Source of the DNA: an uncultured Clostridia bacterium
GTDB lineage: Bacteria; Bacillota; Clostridia; Christensenellales; Aristaeellaceae
Assembly (NCBI GenBank): GCA_934670175.1
Contig: CAKUOX010000071.1
Location: 1 to 10,260 of the forward strand
DNA: 10,260 bases
Reading direction: 5' to 3'
Below are positions 1 to 5,306 of the stretch, piece after piece. The position numbers were made by a program, and so were the translations under genes. Within the stretch, counting starts at the first letter, position 1; each line of letters opens with the position of its first letter. The notes below the pieces were generated by a model, which had not been told where the DNA came from, made no database searches, and saw only the letters and a list, made by a program, of their open reading frames with translations.

Positions 1-209
1 CGCGGGATCAGATCCTTGATGGCGCGGGTTTCGATGTGGCCGATGTGCGGCTTGCCGTTCGCGGTCGGCGGGCCGTCGAAGAAGGTGAACGTGTCCGCGT
101 CCTTGCGCAGCTCCACGCTCTTTTCAAATATCTTCTTTTCCTTCCAGAATTTCAGCACTTCCTTTTCGCGCGTCAGGAAGTCCATTGAAGTGGAGACCTT
201 TTCAAACAT
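1..209 (-). CDS. ileS: Isoleucyl-tRNA synthetase, N-terminal part (cut by window edge)
   Basis: This gene charges tRNA-Ile with isoleucine in the cytoplasm, a class I synthetase reaction. Only the first 69 or so residues are in the window; the rest lies to the left. The translation starts MFEKVSTSMDF and contains FFDGPPTANGKPHIGH at about residues 43-58, which carries the class I HIGH ATP-binding signature in its IleRS form. The ATG at 209-207 is preceded by GGAGG at 224-220 with ten bases between, so the start is secure. The T-box leader directly upstream reads an isoleucine codon, which independently supports IleS rather than the related ValS or LeuS. Expression is expected to rise when isoleucine is short. 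Nothing looks damaged in the visible part. Confidence 0.96.
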   Translation of the reverse strand, partial: MFEKVSTSMDFLTREKEVLKFWKEKKIFEKSVELRKDADTFTFFDGPPTANGKPHIGHIETRAIKDLIP

Positions 210-224
210 GGCACTTCATCCTCC

Positions 225-263
225 AAAATAAAAATATCGCCCTCATCCCTTGGGACGAAGACG
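225..263 (-). terminator. Attenuator terminator of the ileS T-box
   Basis: CGTCTTCGTCCC (263-252) can pair with GGGATGAGGGCG (249-238) through Watson-Crick and G-U pairs. A run of mostly T follows (236-225). The 5' arm starts just after the T-box sequence (its last base is 266), so the antiterminator and terminator compete, as in other transcription-attenuating T-boxes. The U-tract ends exactly where the ileS GGAGG begins. Confidence 0.9.
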
Positions 264-470
264 CTCGCGGTACCACCCAGATTGACGCGGCATTTAACCG
301 CATCCACTCATTGCCGGCTGTAACGGGCCGACCCGGCGAAGCCTACTTGACGCGGCGTTCGGTTCGCTGCTCGGAGGCGATTCCCTGAAGCTGCCGCCCT
401 CCGGACTTTCACCCGACTCCGGTTCGCTTTGCGGGGCTGTTTTCAGGCGCTCCTCTTCTGCGCAGATGGA
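225..470 (-). promoter_or_regulatory. T-box riboswitch, isoleucine-specific, controlling ileS
   Basis: The leader RNA binds uncharged tRNA-Ile and then prevents termination upstream of ileS. Seen directly: the hallmark T-box TGGGTGGTACCGCG at 279-266. Its UGGU (275-272) would pair with the ACCA end of tRNA-Ile. Stem I can be drawn: CTGC pairs with GCAG and GAGG (455-452) with CCTC (377-374) at the base. Above these is a specifier loop with AGCG on one side and GAATCG on the other, then CCTGAA (447-442) pairs with TTCAGG (389-384). The AUC isoleucine codon sits in that loop at 381-379. Further up are the AGCGA bulge (428-424) and the GGGTGAAA apical loop (414-407), the two parts of the T-loop platform that contacts the tRNA elbow. 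All these parts are family hallmarks. The pairing was done by eye. Confidence 0.95.
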
Positions 471-483
471 TTTATTGAGGTGT

Positions 484-517
484 AAGGATCTGCAAAGCCG
501 AAGCCCTGCGTATCCTT
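484..517 (-). other. Extra 5' hairpin in the ileS leader, upstream of T-box Stem I
   Basis: In RNA sense, AAGGAT (517-512) pairs with ATCCTT (489-484). Inside a small AC/AG internal loop, GCAGGGC (509-503) pairs with GCTTTGC (498-492), closing a canonical cUUCGg tetraloop (502-499). It sits within about ten bases of the expected transcript start and ahead of Stem I, which begins near 470. No U-tract follows, so it is not a terminator. A role in protecting the 5' end is one possibility; that is inference. Confidence 0.7.
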
Positions 518-529
518 CGAGATATTCCT

Positions 530-558
530 ATTATAGCCGCATTTGCCGCGGCTGTAAA
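530..558 (-). promoter_or_regulatory. Promoter of the ileS T-box transcript
   Basis: A -35 box TTTACA (558-553) and a perfect -10 box TATAAT (535-530) are separated by 17 bases, a strong housekeeping sigma-A type promoter. Transcription should start around 523-526, giving a leader of roughly 315 bases. The promoter lies in the short gap after the J-domain gene stop (589), so ileS has its own start of transcription even though both genes point the same way. Confidence 0.88.
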
Positions 559-588
559 GGGGCTGAGGGCTTTTTTAACCCAAAGCTA

Positions 589-1080
589 TCAGCGCGCGCG
601 GCGCAGGCGATCCAGAAGCCCCGTGCGCACGCCATGCTGCACGCTTTCGGCGTCTCGCAGCGCCCGAAGATACTTTGCGTTTTCAGGCTGCTGGTGCGCG
701 GCGACGGACAGATAGATCAGCGCCTTGCGCGTCTCGTTCATTTTCAGCAGTATCGCGCCGAACAGGTAATTCCATTCCGCGCAGCGCGTGGCGACGCTCA
801 TCAGCAGCCGGCGCGCGTTCAGATACTGACCGCCGGCGATCAGCTCTTCGATGCGCCTTAGTTCGCCGCCCTCGTCCACAGCGGCGGCCCTGCGCGGCGC
901 GCGGCGGATGCAGGCCTGATAGGCGGCGTTTATTTCGGCCATTTTTTCATTGGCCCAGTCGCGCTCGGGCCCCTCGGCAAAGCGATCCGGATGCCAGCGG
1001 CGCGCCAGCGCGCGATAGGCCGCGCGCACCTCGGCAAAGGTCGCCGTTTCCGGAAGCTGCAGCACATGGTATGCGTTCAA
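589..1080 (-). CDS. Small J-domain (DnaJ-like) protein with a TPR-like C-terminus
   Basis: Probable Hsp40-type co-chaperone of 163 residues that would stimulate a DnaK-family ATPase. Residues 1-60 form a J domain: helix II (EVRAAYRALARRW), the invariant HPD triad at 30-32, and helix III (about 44-58). There is no Gly/Phe-rich segment and no zinc-finger domain, so it is not full DnaJ. Residues 73-145 look like two or three helical repeats of TPR type (RRIEELIAGGQYLNARRLL and the stretch around ETRKALIYLSVAA), which may bind a client. The start is a TTG at 1080-1078; GAGGTGA at 1093-1087 supports it with suitable spacing. A consensus promoter lies just upstream. It reads toward ileS, but ileS has its own promoter. 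The partner and client are unknown. The J-domain call is firm; the TPR call is by pattern only. Confidence 0.88.
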   Translation of the reverse strand: MNAYHVLQLPETATFAEVRAAYRALARRWHPDRFAEGPERDWANEKMAEINAAYQACIRRAPRRAAAVDEGGELRRIEELIAGGQYLNARRLLMSVATRCAEWNYLFGAILLKMNETRKALIYLSVAAHQQPENAKYLRALRDAESVQHGVRTGLLDRLRRAR

Positions 1081-1131
1081 AGGATCTCACCTCAGATATA
1101 GGCTATTCGACAAGCGTTCAACATAAAACCG

Positions 1132-1161
1132 ATTATAGAATAAAAAAACGCGCACTGTCAA
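1132..1161 (-). promoter_or_regulatory. Promoter of the J-domain gene
   Basis: A perfect -35 TTGACA (1161-1156) and a perfect -10 TATAAT (1137-1132) with an 18-base spacer. The expected start of transcription is near 1125, about 45 bases ahead of the TTG start codon. The match suggests constitutive sigma-A expression. No CIRCE-like operator was seen. Confidence 0.88.
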
Positions 1162-1250
1162 GCGCAAGATGGTAAATATTGCAAATGTGTTGCATACAAA
1201 TGACACATGTTCCGCACGGCATACGAAAACTTGAACCTTTCGCATATCTG

Positions 1251-1279
1251 TTTACAGCCGCCTGCCGGGCGCGTAAAAT
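1251..1279 (+). promoter_or_regulatory. Promoter of the plus-strand membrane protein gene
   Basis: TTTACA (1251-1256) and TAAAAT (1274-1279) with a 17-base spacer, each one base from consensus. It is divergent from the J-domain promoter, with the -35 boxes about 90 bases apart. The transcript would begin near 1286. Its leader can form a hairpin in which ATCCG (1296-1300) pairs with CGGAT (1321-1325) and GGGC (1303-1306) with GCCC (1313-1316). Confidence 0.72.
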
Positions 1280-1346
1280 AGTACCATTGATGAATATCCG
1301 GGGGGCTTTTATGCCCTGAACGGATGCATAAGAGGACGTGTTAGGC

Positions 1347-1859
1347 TTGCAGAGGCGAACGACGGGTCGAAGGTCAAGACGGCGGCTGAGCTATAATGCC
1401 AGAACGCTTATTTGGCTCATGCTGTTTTTTCCGGTGGGGCTTACCCGTATGCTCAGTCCGGCGTGCAGCTGGCGGCGCGGCGTGAAGTGCGCCGTATCCG
1501 GACTGCTGGCGGCGGCACTGGCGGCGGTGCTGCTCTGGCCCTCGCCATATACCCGTCCGCGCGGCGGCATTGAGCTGTATGGCGATAATATGTCCGTTGA
1601 GATCTACGGGCCGCAGCTGCCGGAGCACATCGTCGGCGGCTATACGACGGTGGCGAGCGATTCCGGCGTGCTGGCGGATACCTCGGCGGATGAGGCGACG
1701 CTCTACGTCTACGCCCTCGAGGGCGCTGCCAACTACCACATGCCCACCTGCAATTACGCCTACGCCAGCGCACAGCGCCTGACGGTGTACGAGGCCTACT
1801 ACCTGGGCTATACGCCCTGCAAGATCTGTAACCCGCCGGTCTACACCGGTTTGCAATAA
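1347..1859 (+). CDS. Membrane-anchored protein with a C-terminal His/Cys zinc-type motif
   Basis: No named family or function is recognised. The protein has about 170 residues. It begins with an Arg-rich stretch, then a hydrophobic segment at about 21-35 (TLIWLMLFFPVGL) and a second at about 48-64 (CAVSGLLAAALAAVLLW), so it is probably anchored by one or two membrane helices. A linker follows. The C-terminus carries YHMPTC and PCKIC, giving H131, C135, C158 and C161. This His-x3-Cys...Cys-x2-Cys pattern resembles the small Ada-like metal-binding module found at the ends of some secreted nucleases and other exported proteins; the resemblance is from memory. The start is uncertain. TTG at 1347 fits AGAGG at 1331-1335; GTG at 1338 is in frame but too close to that site. 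A promoter and a strong terminator frame the gene, which favours this strand over the overlapping minus-strand frames. Confidence 0.72.
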   Translation: MQRRTTGRRSRRRLSYNARTLIWLMLFFPVGLTRMLSPACSWRRGVKCAVSGLLAAALAAVLLWPSPYTRPRGGIELYGDNMSVEIYGPQLPEHIVGGYTTVASDSGVLADTSADEATLYVYALEGAANYHMPTCNYAYASAQRLTVYEAYYLGYTPCKICNPPVYTGLQ

Positions 1860-1877
1860 TCAATGATAATATATGCC

Positions 1878-1914
1878 GCGCCGGATGCTTTAAGAACATC
1901 CGGCGCGATTTTTT
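1878..1914 (+). terminator. Rho-independent terminator of the plus-strand gene
   Basis: A perfect 10-base-pair stem, GCGCCGGATG (1878-1887) with CATCCGGCGC (1897-1906), and a 9-base loop, followed by GA and a run of six T (1909-1914). It starts 19 bases after the TAA stop. The minus strand has no T run on the other side, so it should work in one direction only. Confidence 0.93.
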
Positions 1915-1949
1915 ATTGGCAGAGGTTAGCAAAAAACGAAATTTTACAG

Positions 1950-2025
1950 GTCGACGTGTTCCAACAGCAGCAGCGGCTTGTCCTCAGAGATTCTGCAGCT
2001 CTGCTGCGCAAGGGAACACGTCGAC
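1950..2025. repeat. 76-base inverted repeat in a convergent intergenic gap
   Basis: GTCGACGTGTTCC (1950-1962) and its exact reverse complement GGAACACGTCGAC (2013-2025) form a 13-base-pair stem. Inside, GCAGCAG (1967-1973) can pair with CTGCTGC (2001-2007), and CAGA (1985-1988) with TCTG (1992-1995). It lies between the terminator of the plus-strand gene and the stop of the minus-strand DegV gene. On the minus strand a run of six T lies at 1936-1931, about 13 bases past the stem, so it could help end the DegV transcript, but the gap is too long for a standard terminator. No target-site duplication was seen at the edges. Function unknown. Confidence 0.75.
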
Positions 2026-2046
2026 GATTCTATTCGAAATAGCTGA

Positions 2047-2886
2047 TTACTTGCGCACCATCAGTATGCCGCAGCAGTTTTCGCCGCAGTGACAGGTGAT
2101 GGAACAGCCGGCGCGGGTCTCGTAGACCTCGGCAAACGGTATCGCGCTGCGCACGATGTCGAGTATGGAATCGATGGCGACATTGGAAACGCCGGTATGG
2201 GTGATGAATACGCGCTGGGGCACGATTTCATCCTTTGCGCGCAGCCGGTCGGCCAGATACTGGCGCAGGCAGCGCTCATAGGTGCCGCGGTACTTTTTGC
2301 CCACGACCATCTTGCCGTTCACGACCTCGATGCAGGGACGGATGTGCAGTACATTTGCGCCCAGCAGCGAAAGCATGCTGCACCGGCCGCCCTTGTACAG
2401 GTAGTCCAGCCGGTCGAGGATGAACGAGGTGTCGATTTTATCCACCATCGCGCGCACCTCTTCGGCAATCTGCTCGGCGGGCATGCCGGCGTTCGCGCGG
2501 TCGTATGCCTCGGCGACCAGCAGCGCCGTGCCGCTGGACAGGTTGCGCGAATCCACGCAGTAGACCGGAAGCCCCTCCGCCGCGAGCGTCGCGTTCTGAT
2601 GGCAGCAGGAGAAATCGGAGCTGATGTTGAAGTGGATCACCGCGTCGCAGTCCTCAAGCAGGCGCGTGAACACCGCGCGGTAATCCTCGCTGTTCACAGC
2701 CGCCGTCTTTGGCAGCGGCGCGCCGCCGTTTACGCGGGAAATGATCTCGTCGGGTGTGATGTCTACGCCGTCGCGGTGGCTCTTGCCCTCCAGATCGACC
2801 GTCAGCGGAATGGATTCTACGGGATAGCGCGCCAGAAATTCGGCGTTCATATCGCAGGTGCTGTCCGCGCTGAAACGAATTTTCAT
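2047..2886 (-). CDS. DegV family protein, Cys-rich variant
   Basis: DegV proteins bind a fatty acid; the FakB members present it to the kinase FakA for phosphorylation and entry into phospholipid synthesis. This one is 279 residues, the usual family length. The N-terminal FSADSTCDM (about 5-13) and TAAVN (61-65) match DegV motifs. The central loop, normally a SGTY-type sequence, reads ISSDFSCCHQNA (88-99). The C-terminal lipid-binding motif reads TCHCGENCCG (264-273) where many members have H-x-GPG. There are 13 cysteines, five of them at 261, 265, 267, 271 and 272. The ATG at 2886 is chosen because GGAGG lies 11 bases upstream. An earlier in-frame ATG at 2904 overlaps that same GGAGG. The alpha/beta hydrolase gene ends 71 bases upstream on the same strand, so the two could share a transcript. 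The family is sure; the ligand is not known. Confidence 0.9.
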   Translation of the reverse strand: MKIRFSADSTCDMNAEFLARYPVESIPLTVDLEGKSHRDGVDITPDEIISRVNGGAPLPKTAAVNSEDYRAVFTRLLEDCDAVIHFNISSDFSCCHQNATLAAEGLPVYCVDSRNLSSGTALLVAEAYDRANAGMPAEQIAEEVRAMVDKIDTSFILDRLDYLYKGGRCSMLSLLGANVLHIRPCIEVVNGKMVVGKKYRGTYERCLRQYLADRLRAKDEIVPQRVFITHTGVSNVAIDSILDIVRSAIPFAEVYETRAGCSITCHCGENCCGILMVRK

Positions 2887-2929
2887 ATTCGGCTTGTCCT
2901 CCATATGTATGGATATATTCCAAGTTTAG

Positions 2930-2956
2930 ATTATCACAGATTGCCGGGCAAGTCAA
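2930..2956 (-). promoter_or_regulatory. Possible weak promoter of the first DegV gene
   Basis: TTGACT (2956-2951) overlaps the end of the hydrolase gene, and GATAAT (2935-2930) follows after 15 bases. Each box is one base from consensus, but the spacer is short. The gene may instead be read from the hydrolase transcript, since no terminator is visible between them. Confidence 0.35.
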
Positions 2957-2957
2957 A

Positions 2958-3863
2958 TTAAAAATGCGCATGGCGCGCGATGAAGGCGTCTACGGCGCGC
3001 CAGTAGGCATCGGGATCGACGAGAACGCTTTCGGCATGCGCAGCGCCGGCTACGACCAGCTGCGCCTTCGCGCCGCCTGCGGCGGCATAGGCGCGTTCTA
3101 GCATGCCGAGCGGTACAAAATCGTCCGCGCCGCCGTGTATCATCAGCAGCGGCAGCGTGCTGCGGCGCAGCGCGGCCTCACCATCGCCGTCGCGCAGCGG
3201 CGAATAACCTGCCAGCAGGCGGCAGGGCAGGTCGGACAGATGCAGAAACAGGGCCGCAGGCAGATGATAATAGCGCTTCAGCTGCCATTTCATCTCGTCG
3301 CGCAGCGATACATAACCGCAATCCTCAATGGCACAGACCACGTTGCCGGGCAGCGCTTCGCCCAGCGCGTTCATTACCGTCGCGCTGCCCATCGAGACGC
3401 CCATCAGTATGATCTCCGGCGAATTAAAGCGGCGGTTAAGCTCGTCAATCCAGCCAAGCAGATCCAGCCGGTCGAGCCAGCCCATGCCGGTATAGCGCCC
3501 CTCGCTGTCGCCGTGCGCGCGCGCATCCGGCAGCAGCAGGGAAGCACCCATGCCGTAAAAGTGCCGCGCAAAGTGCGCCATGGAGGCACCGTGGGCATGG
3601 TAGCCGTGGCACAGGATCACAAAGCGCCGCGCATCGCCCTGCACAAGCAGGCGCGCACGCAGCCGAAGCCCGTCGAACGACTGAATGAAGGCGTCGGTCT
3701 GCGGCGCAGCCTTCAGCCAGCCGCGATCCATGCGGAATGCGGCAGGGCCGCCGCCGTGCCCGCCGCCCTTGCGCCTGCGCGGCCGCCGCAGCCCGAAATA
3801 CACCACGCTCAGCCCGCAGATCGACGCGATCAGCGCCGCTGCGATTAGAATCCAGATAAGCAT
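2958..3863 (-). CDS. Membrane-anchored alpha/beta hydrolase
   Basis: A serine hydrolase of 301 residues; the natural substrate is unknown. Residues 1-24 are a hydrophobic anchor followed by an Arg/Lys- and Gly-rich stretch (25-40), so the catalytic domain may face outward or sit at the membrane. Core motifs in order: CHGYHAHG (85-92, oxyanion region), PDARAHGDS (112-120), the nucleophile elbow GVSMG (155-159) with Ser157, GGADDFVP (244-251) with the catalytic acid probably Asp247, and His276 in GAAHAES. The full triad is present, so the enzyme should be active. It resembles the YqkD/YfhR-like group of bacterial hydrolases. The ATG at 3863-3861 is chosen because GGAG sits nine bases upstream and the anchor begins there. 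The frame stays open another 52 codons upstream, but that stretch runs through palindromic DNA and lacks a ribosome binding site. Confidence 0.88.
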   Translation of the reverse strand: MLIWILIAAALIASICGLSVVYFGLRRPRRRKGGGHGGGPAAFRMDRGWLKAAPQTDAFIQSFDGLRLRARLLVQGDARRFVILCHGYHAHGASMAHFARHFYGMGASLLLPDARAHGDSEGRYTGMGWLDRLDLLGWIDELNRRFNSPEIILMGVSMGSATVMNALGEALPGNVVCAIEDCGYVSLRDEMKWQLKRYYHLPAALFLHLSDLPCRLLAGYSPLRDGDGEAALRRSTLPLLMIHGGADDFVPLGMLERAYAAAGGAKAQLVVAGAAHAESVLVDPDAYWRAVDAFIARHAHF

Positions 3864-3893
3864 TGCGATGTTCTCCAAGCAGTTATAATTTGA

Positions 3894-4252
3894 GCCTGCT
3901 GCAGAAAGCGTGCTCCGCAGCAGGCCTAGTCCACTGCCAAACCCCGCAAACGCAGAAATTTCCTGAACAGCTTCTAACGAAGCTAAAATTTCTGCTTGCA
4001 TCGTCAACACGGGCTGCAAAATCGGTTACATACGTTGAAGCAGTCGCCGCACTGCTTGCGGCAGCGGCGACCAGCCCGCGCTGGAATCCGAAGGATTCGC
4101 GCGGCGCTGCCGGAACTTTGCTTCGCAAAGTCTCCGGTGCGTTATAGTATGCGCCCTCATTTGTAGCCCGCGTTTTCTTGCCTTGCGAGGTTTCTCAGTG
4201 TCCGGCAGTCTGTTGACTTGGTCAACATCCTGAGCCTGCTAGTAGCAGGCTC
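3894..4252. repeat. Palindrome-rich intergenic block
   Basis: The 408 bases between the hydrolase start and the M42 peptidase stop hold no gene I can support, but at least seven inverted repeats. They are GCCTGCTGC/GCAGCAGGC (3894-3925); GCAGAAATTT/AAATTTCTGC (3952-3995) with AGCTTC/GAAGCT nested inside; GTCGCCG/CGGCGAC (4043-4071) with CTGC/GCAG inside, framed by CGGGCTG/CAGCCCG (4010-4078); CGCGC-GAATCC-GAA-GGATTC-GCGCG (4077-4103, with TG between the first two parts); CCGGA-ACTTTGC-TTC-GCAAAGT with TCCGG (4110-4137); GTTGAC-TTG-GTCAAC (4212-4226); and GAGCCTGCT-AGT-AGCAGGCTC (4232-4252). Four have 3-base loops. None is followed by a clear T run on either strand. It may be a structured RNA, or nested palindromic repeats. 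The 4138-4211 part shows nothing recognisable. Confidence 0.75.
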
Positions 4253-4271
4253 GCAATATGTGCCGGCGCCG

Positions 4272-5306
4272 TCAGCCGATATATGCGGCCAGCAGCTTCA
4301 GCGTGTTTTCCACGCCGTCGCGGTGGCTGCGCTCGTAGCCGTGGCTGGCGTAAACGCCCGGGCCGATCAGGCCGTGCTTCACGTCGTAGCCCGCGCTCAG
4401 CGTGGCCTCCACGTCGGAGCCGTAATGCGGGTAAACGTCCACGGCGTAGGCCGCGCCCGCGCGCTCGGCGGCGTCGATCAGCTTCAATACGATCTCGCGG
4501 CAATAGGGACCGCGGCTGTCCTTGGCGCAGATGGAGACCATGCGCTCGGTACAGCCAAGTCCGTTGCCCACACAGCCCATATCCACCGATATGGCCTCGG
4601 TCACACCCGCCGGTACAGAGGCCGAGCCGCCGTGACCCACCTCTTCGTACACGGTGATGTGCGCCCAGACGCGGCGCTTGGGCGAAACGCGGCCGTCATG
4701 GATACATTTCGCCAGCCCCAGCAGCACGCCCACGGACAGCTTGTCATCCAGAAAGCGGCTCTTGATATAGCCGCGCTCGGTGATGCGCACGCGCGGGTCG
4801 AAGCAGACGTAGTCGCCCACGCCCACGCCCAGCGCGCGCAAATCCTCGGCACTGGATACGTCCTCATCCAGCACAAGCTCCACGCTGTCCCAGTTGCGCG
4901 CGGTGCTGTTGTAGTCGCCGTTGACGTGGATGGAAGCGTTGATCAGCTGAAGCGTGCCCTCGAGCTTTTTGCCGCTGCGGGTAACGACCACGGCGTTTTC
5001 CGTTTCGGCATTGTTGGCGTTCATGCCGCCCAGGTTCGTCAGATGCAGCCGTCCGTTTGATTTCAGCTCGCACACCATTGCGCCCAGCGTGTCGCAGTGC
5101 GCCTCCAGCAGCAGCGCGCCGTCCGCGCTGTCCGCGCCGCCAAAATCGACCAGCAGGCTGCCCTTGCGCGTGACCTGCACGTCAAAGCCCAGCGCGGCAA
5201 ATTCCTGCCGCAGCCAGGCGATGGCGTTTTCGGTATAGCCGGTCGGGCTGCCGATATTCAGCAGCCCGCACGTCTTTTCAAGGATAAAATCAGTATACGT
5301 TTTCAT
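4272..5306 (-). CDS. M42 family metallopeptidase (glutamyl aminopeptidase/endoglucanase type)
   Basis: A cytoplasmic two-metal aminopeptidase of 344 residues, expected to trim N-terminal residues from peptides as a large oligomer. Metal and catalytic motifs appear in family order: AHCDTLGAMV (69-78, with His70 and Asp72), SRFLDDKLSV (183-192, bridging Asp187), YEEVGHGG (220-227, Glu221 as general base and Glu222), SVDMG (240-244, Asp242), and a C-terminal SHGYERSH (321-328) supplying the last His. Length and all ligands fit an active enzyme. The start ATG (5306-5304) overlaps the TGA stop of the mtlD-like gene (5305-5303) as ATGA, which implies translational coupling and one transcript. A weak AAAGAAG ribosome binding site lies in the end of that gene. 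No standard terminator follows; a hairpin without a T run (4232-4252) is the nearest structure. Peptide specificity cannot be read from sequence. Confidence 0.92.
   Translation of the reverse strand: MKTYTDFILEKTCGLLNIGSPTGYTENAIAWLRQEFAALGFDVQVTRKGSLLVDFGGADSADGALLLEAHCDTLGAMVCELKSNGRLHLTNLGGMNANNAETENAVVVTRSGKKLEGTLQLINASIHVNGDYNSTARNWDSVELVLDEDVSSAEDLRALGVGVGDYVCFDPRVRITERGYIKSRFLDDKLSVGVLLGLAKCIHDGRVSPKRRVWAHITVYEEVGHGGSASVPAGVTEAISVDMGCVGNGLGCTERMVSICAKDSRGPYCREIVLKLIDAAERAGAAYAVDVYPHYGSDVEATLSAGYDVKHGLIGPGVYASHGYERSHRDGVENTLKLLAAYIG

Noticed and set aside
1374..1932. Long open minus-strand frames (1374-1856 and 1453-1932) opposite the plus-strand gene
   Set aside because: They have Arg/Ala/His-rich translations typical of antisense frames in GC-rich DNA and show no recognisable motif. 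The plus frame has a promoter, terminator, membrane segments and a zinc-type motif.
2887..2904. Upstream ATG at 2904 as the start of the first DegV gene
   Set aside because: This ATG is part of the sequence ATGGAGG that serves as the ribosome binding site for the ATG at 2886, and it has no such site of its own.
3864..4019. 52-codon N-terminal extension of the hydrolase
   Set aside because: It would place the hydrophobic anchor in the interior, lacks a ribosome binding site, and is encoded by nested inverted repeats. The ATG at 3863 has a good GGAG site.
3883..4128. 81-codon minus-strand frame in the palindrome-rich gap
   Set aside because: It has no ribosome binding site and no recognisable domain, and it runs across four hairpins. 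It looks like chance openness in repeat DNA.
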